Source: Duganella qianjiadongensis (GTDB lineage Bacteria; Pseudomonadota; Gammaproteobacteria; Burkholderiales; Burkholderiaceae_D). From it: DNA of 64,000 bases. The position numbers and the translations under genes were made by a program. The stretch covers positions 1-64,000 of the forward strand of contig NZ_WWCM01000016.1 in assembly GCF_009857915.1 (NCBI RefSeq), read 5' to 3'. The notes beneath the pieces were generated by a model. The model worked only from the letters and a program-made list of their open reading frames with translations. It made no database searches and had not been told where the DNA came from. Shown here one piece after another: positions 33,781 to 42,367 of this stretch; positions within the stretch are counted from its first letter, which is position 1; every line of letters starts with the position of its first letter.

Positions 33781-33963
33781 TTACTCGTCGTTTTTGGTTT
33801 TCAGGACTTTACGACCACGGTAGAAGCCGTTAGGGCTGATGTGGTGACGCAGGTGGGTTTCACCGGTGGTAGGCTCGATACCCAGTTGTGGAGCAACCAG
33901 GAAATCGTGCGAACGGTGCATACCGCGCTTCGATGGGGACTTCTTGTTCTGTTGAACTGCCAT
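33781..33963 (-). CDS. rpmF: 50S ribosomal protein L32
   Basis: The 60-residue basic protein begins MAVQQNKKSPSKRGMHRSHD, the standard L32 sequence, and has a clear AGGAG ribosome binding site. The Cys zinc pairs of some L32 proteins are absent, which marks the zinc-independent form. It lies between yceD and plsX, as in many proteobacteria. Confidence 0.97.
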   Translation of the reverse strand: MAVQQNKKSPSKRGMHRSHDFLVAPQLGIEPTTGETHLRHHISPNGFYRGRKVLKTKNDE

Positions 33964-34140
33964 GTTAATGACTCCTAATACTAAGTTCTAAAATTTTAAC
34001 ACATTCGACCAGCAAATACATGCGAATCGAGTATCCTACCAGCAAAATTACTTGCAGGCATTAGTGTATTGCTTTACTACGGTTCACTGCTAACTTGCCA
34101 TACTCGATTACTACACGCGTTTGACACGTTCTTTACAACA

Positions 34141-34641
34141 CTACTTATTCGGGGTCAGGCCCTTGAGGGCTTCGAAAGGCGACAATTTCGCGCTTTTTGC
34201 CTTGTCCAGCAGAGCGGTATCGGGGCAGACTTCGTGTTTCGGCGTATGCGGCAGGGCCAGCAACGCTTCGTCTTCCACCATATCCATCAGCTCCATGCTG
34301 CGGCTACCGACGATCACATCGATCGTCTCGTCATTCACCATTTCTTCGATTTCATCCGCCTGCTCATCATCTTTACCGAGCATCAACAGCGTGGACGAAT
34401 CGATGCTGTGCGCGTAAGGCGTCAGGCAGCGCTGGCAAACCAGTTGCACGGTACCGGCAACGGACAGCGTCATCTGCGGAAAGCCCAACTTGCTGGTGCT
34501 TCCTACGGCACTCCAGGTAATCGTGCCGGACGGGTCCGCACATTCCTTGGCCAAACGGGTCATTTCGGCAACAGGCGTCACGCCTTGCTGGCTGCCGTTG
34601 CTCCGACAAAAATCAAAGGCGTCGATCACAATAGCATTCAT
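34141..34641 (-). CDS. yceD: YceD/DUF177 family protein
   Basis: The 166-residue protein has the CQRC pair followed by an acidic region, typical of DUF177. In E. coli YceD is linked to 23S rRNA and is encoded with rpmF, and the same order occurs here. The detailed role is not settled. It diverges from the maf gene across a 128-bp region that must hold both promoters. Confidence 0.9.
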   Translation of the reverse strand: MNAIVIDAFDFCRSNGSQQGVTPVAEMTRLAKECADPSGTITWSAVGSTSKLGFPQMTLSVAGTVQLVCQRCLTPYAHSIDSSTLLMLGKDDEQADEIEEMVNDETIDVIVGSRSMELMDMVEDEALLALPHTPKHEVCPDTALLDKAKSAKLSPFEALKGLTPNK

Positions 34642-34769
34642 TACAGAAAATTTCCCCGGAAAACCTGCGATAATAGCAGGGTTTTCAGTCGTTCGTCAAA
34701 GGATATGCGTCATTCTCCCTCATTTCAGGCACTTACGCTACCGGCGACAGAGCATATAACATTCCCCTC

Positions 34770-35390
34770 ATGACCACAAGTTTACCCTGCACACCCCCGC
34801 AACCGCGTCTGATCCTGGCTTCGAGTTCCGCCTACCGCAAGGAATTACTGTCGCGCCTGCAACTGCCGTTCGACGTGGCCGTGCCCGACATCGATGAAAC
34901 CCCGCTGGCCGGCGAAGGCCCTGCCGCAACGGCCTTGCGGCTGGCGCGCGAGAAAGCCGCCGCCGTGGCGGCCCGCCTGCCCGGCTGTCTGGTGATCGGC
35001 TCCGATCAGGTCGCCACGCTGGACGGCGCCCAGATCGGCAAGCCCGGCGACCACGCGCGCGCTTTGGCACAATTACAACAGATGCGCGGCCGCACCGTGG
35101 TCTTCCATACGGCACTCTGTCTGTGGGACGGCCGCGACGGCAGCCACCAGCTAGCCGAAGTCCGCGCCCACGTCACCTTCCGCGACTTGCCCGACGCCGA
35201 GCTCGACGCCTATCTGCGCATCGAGCAGCCGTATGACTGCGCCGGCAGCGCCAAGAACGAAGGGCTGGGCATCGCCATCCTCGAGCGCATCGAAAGTGAC
35301 GACCCCACTGCCCTGACCGGCCTGCCCCTGATCGCCCTGACCGGCATGCTGCGCAACACCGGCGTGGCCTTTTTTAATACCGCCAGCTGA
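34770..35390 (+). CDS. Maf-type nucleoside triphosphate pyrophosphatase, YceF subfamily
   Basis: Maf enzymes hydrolyse modified or non-canonical nucleotides. The 206-residue protein begins with the ASSSAYRKELLSRL loop, has the catalytic SDQVA aspartate and the YDCAGSAKNEGLGI segment of the YceF subgroup, which in E. coli prefers 7-methyl-GTP. The substrate here is inferred from subgroup motifs. It diverges from yceD and probably leads the methylase gene that follows 42 bp later. Confidence 0.92.
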   Translation: MTTSLPCTPPQPRLILASSSAYRKELLSRLQLPFDVAVPDIDETPLAGEGPAATALRLAREKAAAVAARLPGCLVIGSDQVATLDGAQIGKPGDHARALAQLQQMRGRTVVFHTALCLWDGRDGSHQLAEVRAHVTFRDLPDAELDAYLRIEQPYDCAGSAKNEGLGIAILERIESDDPTALTGLPLIALTGMLRNTGVAFFNTAS

Positions 35391-35432
35391 TGGCACTGCC
35401 GTCGCTGCCTCCAATCTACCCAAGACATCACC

Positions 35433-36158
35433 ATGACCGGCACCCTCTTTCTCATTCCTAACACGCTAGGCGACACGGAAACTCTCGCTTCCGTCCTGCC
35501 CGAGCAGGTGCAGGAACTGACCGCGCGGCTCGACTACTTTGTGGCGGAAAACGCCAAGACCGCGCGCGCCTTCCTCAAACTGATTAATGCACGCCACCCG
35601 CTAGCCCAGCCGCTGCAGGAAATCCGCATCGCCGAACTCAACGTCAACACGCCGGCCAGTGCACTGGCCGGCCTGCTGCAGCCTTTGCTCGATGGTCAGG
35701 ATGGCGGGCTGGTTTCGGAAGCCGGCGTACCGGCCGTGGCCGACCCCGGTGCCGATCTGGTGCGCCTGGCCCATCAGCACGGCATCCCTGTGCGGCCGCT
35801 GGTGGGCCCGTCCTCGCTGCTGCTGGCCGTGATGGCTAGCGGTCTGAACGGCCAGAGCTTTGCCTTCAACGGCTATCTGCCGACCGACGCCGCCCAGCGC
35901 GCCAGCCGCATCAGGGAGCTGGAACAGCGGTCGCGCAAGGAAAAACAGACCCAGCTCTTCATCGAAACGCCGTATCGCAACGGCGCCATGCTGGAAGCGC
36001 TGAGCGCCGCCTGCGCGCCCTCCACGCTGATCTGCGTCGCGACCGACCTCAGCCTGCCTAGCGAAGCTATCCGCACCATGACGGCAGCCAGATGGAAGAG
36101 CGCGCCCGTGCCGGACTTCCACAAGAAGCCCACTGTGTTCCTGCTGCTGGGCCAGTAA
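35433..36158 (+). CDS. Tetrapyrrole-methylase-fold SAM methyltransferase, RsmI-like
   Basis: The 241-residue protein has the fold of the RsmI/precorrin methylase family: the start TLFLIPNTLGD, the SEAGVPAVADPGADLV box and VGPSSLLLAVMASGL. RsmI methylates 16S rRNA at C1402, but this protein belongs to a shorter sister group with a similar core. The exact substrate is not shown by sequence. It follows maf in a likely two-gene unit. Confidence 0.85.
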   Translation: MTGTLFLIPNTLGDTETLASVLPEQVQELTARLDYFVAENAKTARAFLKLINARHPLAQPLQEIRIAELNVNTPASALAGLLQPLLDGQDGGLVSEAGVPAVADPGADLVRLAHQHGIPVRPLVGPSSLLLAVMASGLNGQSFAFNGYLPTDAAQRASRIRELEQRSRKEKQTQLFIETPYRNGAMLEALSAACAPSTLICVATDLSLPSEAIRTMTAARWKSAPVPDFHKKPTVFLLLGQ

Positions 36159-36200
36159 GCGGGCGCTCCTGCCAGCGCCATGGCTACCTTGCCGCGCGGC

Positions 36201-37466
36201 TCAGATGCCGCGCGTATAGTCACTCACCCATTCGATGGCGGCCAGCTGTATCGCATACAGCTCGGCTGGCGTGAGCTGCAGTGCCAGCAGGCGCTGGGCC
36301 AGATGCTGGCCATCGCGCCCCTGCTCTATCTGCTCGATCAGGCTCAGCATATTTCCGTAGTCGCCAGCACGGTAGAGCAGCGCCGTGCGCACTTCTTCCA
36401 GCACATGCACGCTGTCGAGCACCTCGCTCATGTGCATGGAGAATAGCGTATCCATCAGCGACATCACGCCCACCGTAAATCCGACGTCGGCATACACGCG
36501 CTGGTCCGGCCGCAGATGCGCCATCATCAGCTCCAGCGTCTTGCCGCGCGTGGTGGCCAGCTGCAGCAGCGGCGAGGTAAACTCCGGCGCCGCACCGTTC
36601 TTCACATACAGCAATATCTGCAGCCAGCGCCTGAGCTGGCGCCGCCCCAGCACCATCAGGGCGTGTCCAACCGAATTGACGCGGCAGCGCGCGCCCACGG
36701 CCGGCGTATTGACCAGCCGCAGCAGATTCAAGGTAATCAGGGCATCATGCTTGACGCTGCGCTCGATTTCGTCGCTGGCGGCGTCGGCATTGAGCAGATC
36801 CAGCAGGTGCAGCACACTGCGCTGCGAGGGAGAAATCTTCTTCCCGCTCAGAATCATGGGACGGGCAAAATAATAGCCCTGGAAATATTCGAAACCGAGA
36901 TCCATGCACTGCTGGAATTCGTCCATGGTTTCGACTTTTTCCGCCAGCAGCTTCTGGCGCGGATTCTTGAACTGGCGCGCCAGTGCAGGCAGCTGTTCCA
37001 GCCCCATTTCGTGGATATCGATCTTGATGACTTCGCACAGGGGCTGCAACTGCATCACATCCTCGGTCTGGGCAACCACGTCATCGAGGGCGAAACGGAA
37101 ACCGGCGCGTTTCAGTTCGCGTATACGGTCCAGCAGCTCCGGCGTGGCTTTGACGGTTTCGAGAATTTCGAGTATGACCTTGTCGGGCGGCAGAAAGCGG
37201 ATAAAGTCGCTCATCAGCCCCACCGCGTCGACGTTGACGAAGGCCATCTGGTCGCCCACCACCTGTCCCATGCCCAGTTCGGAAGCATGGGCAATCACGC
37301 TGGCCGTGGCGGCCGTATCGTCGCTGATACAGGCATCGTTGCGCACCCGGCCATCGCGGAACAGCAGTTCATAGGCCACCAGCCGCTGGCCCCGGTTCAG
37401 TATGGGCTGACGCGCGAGGAAGAAATGATCGAACGGTCTGGCTGCTTGCGGCGGCGCTAACATCAT
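36201..37466 (-). CDS. HDOD protein with degenerate EAL domain (YuxH-like)
   Basis: The 421-residue protein has an EAL-like N-terminal half and a HDOD C-terminal half. The catalytic EAL is replaced by ELL in YELLFR, and the usual DDFGTG metal loop reads DDVVAQ, though AEKVE remains. It is therefore unlikely to cleave cyclic di-GMP and may bind it or act as a scaffold. The HDOD region (about 205-400) is of the kind found in signalling proteins. It is convergent with the methylase gene, where an imperfect hairpin covers the stops. Confidence 0.85.
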   Translation of the reverse strand: MMLAPPQAARPFDHFFLARQPILNRGQRLVAYELLFRDGRVRNDACISDDTAATASVIAHASELGMGQVVGDQMAFVNVDAVGLMSDFIRFLPPDKVILEILETVKATPELLDRIRELKRAGFRFALDDVVAQTEDVMQLQPLCEVIKIDIHEMGLEQLPALARQFKNPRQKLLAEKVETMDEFQQCMDLGFEYFQGYYFARPMILSGKKISPSQRSVLHLLDLLNADAASDEIERSVKHDALITLNLLRLVNTPAVGARCRVNSVGHALMVLGRRQLRRWLQILLYVKNGAAPEFTSPLLQLATTRGKTLELMMAHLRPDQRVYADVGFTVGVMSLMDTLFSMHMSEVLDSVHVLEEVRTALLYRAGDYGNMLSLIEQIEQGRDGQHLAQRLLALQLTPAELYAIQLAAIEWVSDYTRGI

Positions 37467-37481
37467 GGGTACACCCCATCA

Positions 37482-37526
37482 GGTAATCAGCCGCAACCCG
37501 GCGACGCGGGGCTGCGGCTGATTACC
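37482..37526. repeat. 14-bp perfect inverted repeat between rlmJ and the HDOD gene
   Basis: GGTAATCAGCCGCA at 37482-37495 is exactly complementary to 37513-37526, leaving a 17-base loop. It lies downstream of rlmJ and just upstream of the HDOD gene's start. No T-run follows on the minus strand, so it could be an operator or a transcript-stabilising hairpin as much as a terminator. Confidence 0.65.
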
Positions 37527-37556
37527 AGACTATACCCATCATATCTTGCTGACAAC

Positions 37557-38726
37557 TTATTTCTGACGATTAACAGGACGACGAGGTCCATTGTTGCGTC
37601 CATCCGTCGCACCGCCACTGCGCGGCGCCACCGGCGTAGGCCGGCGTGCCTTGGCGGCCAGTCCTTCCCGGCTCGCAGCACCACGTGCCTGGTCCGGGCC
37701 TGCAGCCCGTGCCGTGCCGGCCGCCGGTGCACGCGCCGCGCTGCCGGCTGTACCTCGTGGCGCACTGCGCGGCGCAGCGCCGCGCTGCGCAGCAGCCGCG
37801 TTGCGCGGTGAGGCCGTGCCACCATTACCGCGCAGCGGCGTCGGCGTACCCGATTCCAGCGTGAAGCGGGCACCACTGTCCACGCCCAGCGCCTTGACCA
37901 GATACGGCATCACCTGCTTGAGCATGGGTTCCAGCGTGTACGGCGGGTTGAGGATAAACATGCCGCTGCTGTGCAGGCCGAAACCGTCCGGCGTGGGACT
38001 GCGCGTGGTCAGCACGACGTTCAGCCATTCGCTGCACTGCAATTGCTTGAGTTTGTCGGCAAACTGGCGCGATTCCATGCGCTGCAGCAGCGGATACCAG
38101 ACCGCATAGGTGCCGCTAGGGAAGCGGGTAAGCGCTTCGGCCAGCGCGTCCTTGACCTTTTTATAGTCCTGCTTGTCTTCATACGGCGGGTCGATCAACA
38201 CCAGCGCACGGCGCGACGGCGGCGGCAGCAAGGCCTTGAGCGACTGGAAGCCGTCGCTACGGTCCACCAGCACGCGCTTGCCGCGCACGGTAGGACGGAT
38301 GCCCTGCTCGGCCGCATGCTCTTCCAGCTTGCGGAAATTATCAGCCAGCAGTTTGGCGTCGGCCGGATGCAGCTCGAACAGGCGCAAACGGTCCTGCTCG
38401 CGCGCTACCTGCTCGGCGATATACGGCGAGCCCGGGTAGTAGCGCATCTTGCCGCTAGGGTTCATGGCGCGGATCAGATCGACGTATTCCTTGAGCTGGG
38501 GCGGCATATCGTCGCGCTCCCACAGCGGACCTATACCGGTTTCGTATTCCGCGTTTTTGGCGGCAAAAGTACCGTCCAGCGCATACACGCCGGCACCGGA
38601 GTGGGTGTCGATATAGGTATAGGCCGTCTCTTTCTGGTTCAGATACTGCAGCAACTGGATGGTGATGAAGTGCTTGAGCACATCGGCGTGATTACCCGCG
38701 TGAAAAGCGTGACGGTAACTAAACAT
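37557..38726 (-). CDS. rlmJ: 23S rRNA m6A2030 methyltransferase with a long basic tail
   Basis: RlmJ methylates A2030 of 23S rRNA. I start it at the ATG at 38726 (MFSYRHAFHAGNHADVLKH), matching the E. coli N-terminus; an upstream ATG adds 14 unsupported residues. The SAM and catalytic motifs THSGAG and DPPY (179-182) are intact. The enzyme core ends near residue 292. The remaining 97 residues are low-complexity Ala/Arg/Pro/Gly (for instance RGAAPRSAPRGTAG), strongly basic and surely disordered; E. coli RlmJ is about 280 residues long and lacks them. Confidence 0.93.
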   Translation of the reverse strand: MFSYRHAFHAGNHADVLKHFITIQLLQYLNQKETAYTYIDTHSGAGVYALDGTFAAKNAEYETGIGPLWERDDMPPQLKEYVDLIRAMNPSGKMRYYPGSPYIAEQVAREQDRLRLFELHPADAKLLADNFRKLEEHAAEQGIRPTVRGKRVLVDRSDGFQSLKALLPPPSRRALVLIDPPYEDKQDYKKVKDALAEALTRFPSGTYAVWYPLLQRMESRQFADKLKQLQCSEWLNVVLTTRSPTPDGFGLHSSGMFILNPPYTLEPMLKQVMPYLVKALGVDSGARFTLESGTPTPLRGNGGTASPRNAAAAQRGAAPRSAPRGTAGSAARAPAAGTARAAGPDQARGAASREGLAAKARRPTPVAPRSGGATDGRNNGPRRPVNRQK

Positions 38727-38932
38727 AGGAAATACTTTCTTAAGCGAACCATGCGCAAGCTTGCGCAAACAAGCGGCATTATCGCCTAGAACGCCCGCAC
38801 CGCCAAAAAACCGCCCTGCTTGCGCAGCAGATGGGGGGACATATCGAATGCATCAAAGTGCAGCGCCCGAGCCTGCCTAAGATGGAACTGCCGCGCCGCA
38901 TCCGCGCGTGGCGCTCACCTTCGGAGGAGATT

Positions 38933-39190
38933 ATGGCTTTCAATAATGTAGGCCCGCTGACCTTTCTGGCGCCCGGTCAGACGGCGTTCTGGAACTATAG
39001 CTATCCCAGCGATCACGGCACCCAGTTTGCCTCGGCCGATGTGAAAGCGCCCAATCAGGGCGCCATCCACATGGCCGACCAGCAGAGCAAGCGCAAAGAG
39101 AACAATGGCAATGCCACCTACTTTGTGCAGATCCACAACAAGGGCGTCGGCGGCGCCTTCCACAACCTGCAAGGCGGAGGCATGTCATGA
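38933..39190 (+). CDS. Small protein of unknown function, first of an overlapping pair
   Basis: The ATG at 38933 has a strong ribosome binding site (GGAGGAG), giving 85 residues. The N-terminus (MAFNNVGPLTFLAPGQT) and the rest (FWNYSYPSDHGTQF, then TYFVQIHNKGVGG) look beta-rich and soluble. There is no signal peptide or membrane helix. Its stop overlaps the next start (ATGA), so the two are translated together. I recognise no family. Confidence 0.7.
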   Translation: MAFNNVGPLTFLAPGQTAFWNYSYPSDHGTQFASADVKAPNQGAIHMADQQSKRKENNGNATYFVQIHNKGVGGAFHNLQGGGMS

Positions 39191-39411
39191 AAATGACCAT
39201 CATTACTGACGATCAGGACAACATCCTCGCTGCCGTACAGGGCCACTCGCTGAGCGACCGTCAGGGGCAGATCGAAGCGACCGTATCGTTTGCGCCTGGC
39301 CATCGCACCCACATGCTGGAAGTGGACGATGATCTGGCCACCATCGACGATCTGGACAGCTTCCAGGAAAGACTGAAACAGCACCTGTGCCAGCATCTGG
39401 GCAAACCTTGA
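39187..39411 (+). CDS. Small protein of unknown function, second of an overlapping pair
   Basis: This 74-residue protein starts inside the stop of the previous gene (ATGA overlap), the mark of translational coupling. The first half is beta-rich (MTIITDDQDNILAAVQGHSL) and the second is acidic and helical (DLATIDDLDSFQERLKQHLC). Together the pair could form a small complex, but no function is suggested by the sequence. A terminator on the opposite strand follows. Confidence 0.65.
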   Translation: MKMTIITDDQDNILAAVQGHSLSDRQGQIEATVSFAPGHRTHMLEVDDDLATIDDLDSFQERLKQHLCQHLGKP

Positions 39412-39420
39412 TGTGCTAAA

Positions 39421-39457
39421 GCAAAGGCCGCGGCGATGGTCTGCGCTGCGGCCATTT
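39421..39457 (-). terminator. Intrinsic terminator after aceA
   Basis: On the minus strand GGCCGCAGCG pairs with CGCCGCGGCC and is followed by TTTGCTTT. It directly follows the aceA stop. Confidence 0.7.
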
Positions 39458-39461
39458 CCGC

Positions 39462-40757
39462 TCAGGCCACTTTGGGTTCGAAGAACTGTTCATCCTCGGT
39501 CGAACCATGCAGTGCCGTGGTCGACGACAGGCCGCTCTGTATGCACTGCGTCACTTCGTCGAAATAGCCCGTGCCCACTTCACGCTGATGCTTCACGGCA
39601 GTAAAGCCCCGTTCCGCTGCCGCAAATTCCGCTTCCTGCAATTCCACGAAAGCCGTCATGTGGCGCCGCGCATAGCCGTGCGCCAGATGGAACATGCTGT
39701 AGTTAAGCGCATGGAAACCGGCCAGTGTGATGAACTGGAATTTATAGCCCATGGCCGCCAGCTCGCGCTGGAAGCGGGCTATGGTGGCATCGTCCAGATT
39801 CTTTTTCCAGTTGAACGACGGCGAGCAGTTATATGCGAGCAGCTTGCCGGGGAAGCGCGCGTGCACGGCTTCGGCAAAGCGCTTGGCATAGGCCAGATCG
39901 GGCCGCCCAGTTTCGCACCACACCAGATCGGCATACGGCGCGTAGGCCAGCGCCCGTGCCACGGCCTGATCCAGCCCTTTGCGCACCTTGTAAAAACCTT
40001 CCACCGTGCGCTCGCCCGTACAGAACGGCCTGTCGTGGTCGTCGATATCGGAAATCAGCAGGTCGGCTCCCTCGGCATCGGTGCGCGCAATCAGCAGCGT
40101 GCTGGTACCCATCACATCGGCCGCCAGCCTAGCCGCCGTCAGCTTCTCGATGGCTTCGCGCGTCGGCACCAGCACTTTGCCGCCCATGTGGCCGCACTTC
40201 TTGGCCGACGCCAGCTGGTCTTCGAAATGCACGCCGGCAGCACCCGCTTCTATCATGGCCTTCATCAGTTCGAAGGCATTCAGCACCCCGCCGAAACCGG
40301 CCTCCGCATCGGCCACGATGGGCGCAAAGTAATCGATCTCGTCGCGCCCTTCCGACCACTGGATCTGATCGGCCCGCTGCAGGGTATTGTTGATGCGCCG
40401 CACCGCCATGGGGACGGAATTAACCGGATACAGCGACTGGTCCGGATACATTTCCCCAGCTTCATTGGCGTCGCCCGCCACCTGCCAGCCCGACAGATAG
40501 ATGGCTTTCAGGCCTGCTTTTACCTGCTGCAAGGCCTGATTGCCGGTCAGCGCGCCCAGTGCATTGACGTGCGTTTCCTTATTCAGCAACTGCCACAGCT
40601 TGTCTGCGCCGCGCTGCGCCAGCGTATGGCTGATAGGCAGCGAGCCGCGCAAGCGCACGACATCGGCAGCGCTATAGGTACGCCGCACGCCAGCCCAGCG
40701 CGGGTTGCACTCCCAATCCTGCTGAAGCTCGGCAATTTGCTGTTCACGAGTGGCCAT
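39462..40757 (-). CDS. aceA: Isocitrate lyase
   Basis: Isocitrate lyase splits isocitrate into succinate and glyoxylate, allowing growth on acetate and fatty acids. I start it at the ATG at 40757, preceded by AGGAG, giving 431 residues. The signature KKCGHMGGK is at 186-194 with catalytic Cys188. No malate synthase gene is nearby. A perfect palindrome upstream may be the operator. Confidence 0.97.
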   Translation of the reverse strand: MATREQQIAELQQDWECNPRWAGVRRTYSAADVVRLRGSLPISHTLAQRGADKLWQLLNKETHVNALGALTGNQALQQVKAGLKAIYLSGWQVAGDANEAGEMYPDQSLYPVNSVPMAVRRINNTLQRADQIQWSEGRDEIDYFAPIVADAEAGFGGVLNAFELMKAMIEAGAAGVHFEDQLASAKKCGHMGGKVLVPTREAIEKLTAARLAADVMGTSTLLIARTDAEGADLLISDIDDHDRPFCTGERTVEGFYKVRKGLDQAVARALAYAPYADLVWCETGRPDLAYAKRFAEAVHARFPGKLLAYNCSPSFNWKKNLDDATIARFQRELAAMGYKFQFITLAGFHALNYSMFHLAHGYARRHMTAFVELQEAEFAAAERGFTAVKHQREVGTGYFDEVTQCIQSGLSSTTALHGSTEDEQFFEPKVA

Positions 40758-40826
40758 GTTGTAGTTCTCCTGCATAAATTAAAATCCGCTGCCTCCATGA
40801 TAGACCTTTTGTGCCCTGCACAATCA

Positions 40827-40840
40827 GTCTTATATAAGAC
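40827..40840 (-). promoter_or_regulatory. Perfect palindrome upstream of aceA
   Basis: GTCTTATATAAGAC is a perfect 14-bp palindrome about 70 bp before the aceA start. Its symmetry suits a dimeric repressor, for example of the GntR type, controlling the glyoxylate cycle. The regulator is not identified in this window. Confidence 0.6.
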
Positions 40841-40983
40841 ACATGATCAGTTTTAAATTATTACAAATCAGTGACTTAAACAGGTATTTTCATGATGCGG
40901 AAGGCAATTTCTCCAAATGGAAGAATGAACGCAGGAGTTCGCCACATGCATGCCGTAATGTGAAATGAAGATTTCGCCAGATG

Positions 40984-41022
40984 AAAAAAAACACCCCGGA
41001 GACATCGTCTTTCCGGGGTGCT
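40984..41022 (-). terminator. Intrinsic terminator after the PEP-CTERM gene
   Basis: On the minus strand GCACCCCGGA pairs with TCCGGGGTG and is followed by eight T, a textbook terminator about 40 bp after the stop. Confidence 0.9.
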
Positions 41023-41062
41023 TGGAGCGCGTACTACGCTGCCCGCTTGAACATGCGCGGCC

Positions 41063-41665
41063 CTACCGTTGCCGACGGCGCGCGGCCATACCCAGCAGGC
41101 CCAGACCACCTAGCAGCATGGCATAAGTGGCAGGCTCAGGCACCGCAGTCACGGTGAAGTTGTTCGCGCCGATGTAGGCCCCCGACATCACGAAGTAGCT
41201 GATATTTGCCGTGCTCTCACGGAAACCATAGAACACGCCCTGATTGACACTGCTCGATGACAGCGTGAAATTGAGCACCGTCGATTCGATCAGCGTATGG
41301 TTGGCATCGTAGGCAGCGATCGTGGCATCACCGAGGTTGGGCGCATAGTTAAAGAGTGCGCCCACCGCCCACACAGGTGTAGTGAATGCCAGTTGCATGC
41401 TGCTGACGCTATCGTTGGGCGATGCCAGAGGCATGCCTAGCCACTTGCCATTGTCATTGAATCCGAACTGTTGCGTATAGCCCAGCACGGAATTGGGTCC
41501 GCTACTGCTCCACTCTATGCCATCGGCCAGCGCTTGCGGGCTAATACCGTAAGTATTCAACTCCGGCATCACCAGTACAGTACCTCCTGGCAAAGCCGAA
41601 ACCACGGCTGCGTGGGCCGACAGGCTTGCTGCGGCACAGGCTGCCGCCAGAATGAGTTTTCGCAT
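41063..41665 (-). CDS. PEP-CTERM sorting domain protein
   Basis: The 200-residue protein starts with a signal peptide (MRKLILAAACAAASLSAHAA) and ends with VPEPATYAMLLGG, a hydrophobic stretch and RRRQR, the full PEP-CTERM sorting signal. Such proteins are recognised by an exosortase (EpsH/XrtA), cut and released, usually together with exopolysaccharide. The middle is a beta-rich extracellular domain without a named family. The exosortase is not in the window. I use the ATG at 41665, four codons inside the longest frame. Confidence 0.92.
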   Translation of the reverse strand: MRKLILAAACAAASLSAHAAVVSALPGGTVLVMPELNTYGISPQALADGIEWSSSGPNSVLGYTQQFGFNDNGKWLGMPLASPNDSVSSMQLAFTTPVWAVGALFNYAPNLGDATIAAYDANHTLIESTVLNFTLSSSSVNQGVFYGFRESTANISYFVMSGAYIGANNFTVTAVPEPATYAMLLGGLGLLGMAARRRQR

Positions 41666-41712
41666 GGCAATTCCCATCTATCAACTTTGTTTGCTAATTT
41701 ACATCTACAAGC

Positions 41713-42210
41713 TTAGCACGGCAGCGCCTGTTCCGCCACCAGAACTCCGTCCGCATCCGCATAAATCCACGCACCGGGGCGCACCGCGACGCCCTGAATC
41801 TGCACCTGTATCTGGCGATCGCCTTCGCCTTTCTTGCTGCTCTTACGGGGATGGGCTGCCAGCGCCCGCACGCCGATCTGGCAGGCGTTGATTTCGTCTG
41901 TGTCGCGAATACAACCATCGACCACAATACCGGCCCAGCCATTGTTCTGCGCCAGCAGGCCCAGTTGCCCGCCCACCAGTGCACGGCGCAGGCTGGCGCC
42001 ACCATCGATCACCAGCACCTGCCCCTGACCGGGGGTTTCCAGCACGGCCCGCACCAGCGCATTATCCTCATGTACGCGCAAGGTGTAGGCGGGACCGGCA
42101 AAGCTGCGCAGCTGGCCATAGGCCTGGAATACGGGCGGCAGCACCGCAAGGCGGCCGTCGTCGAGCAGCTCGGGATGGTCGTCGCACATATCGGTGGTGG
42201 CAAATTTCAT
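41713..42210 (-). CDS. rraA: RraA family protein (RNase E activity regulator / HMG aldolase type)
   Basis: The 165-residue protein is of the RraA/4-hydroxy-4-methyl-2-oxoglutarate aldolase family: the GGASLRRALVGGQLG loop and the GWAGIVVDGCIRDTDEI segment are typical. Some members inhibit RNase E, others are aldolases, and sequence alone does not decide. Length is right for the trimeric form. It diverges from a diguanylate cyclase gene. Confidence 0.9.
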   Translation of the reverse strand: MKFATTDMCDDHPELLDDGRLAVLPPVFQAYGQLRSFAGPAYTLRVHEDNALVRAVLETPGQGQVLVIDGGASLRRALVGGQLGLLAQNNGWAGIVVDGCIRDTDEINACQIGVRALAAHPRKSSKKGEGDRQIQVQIQGVAVRPGAWIYADADGVLVAEQALPC

Positions 42211-42367
42211 TATCTGTCCTGATCTGGTGGTTAAGTGAGCGTTAATTCTATGTCTAACAGGGTGTAAGGCACAGTAAAGTGTGGCGAAATTTCAATCTAG
42301 TCATAATTTCTTTTGTCCTGTACAAAAATACGCTACAGTTAATCTTTCCCTAACCCGGTATGCGTGT

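Larger units (their letters stand above)
40758..41062. other. Control region between aceA and the PEP-CTERM gene
   Basis: This 305-bp interval contains no gene that I can support. It holds a palindrome that may regulate aceA (40827-40840) and the terminator of the PEP-CTERM gene (40984-41022). The part between these, about 40850-40983, shows no clear structure. Confidence 0.6.
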
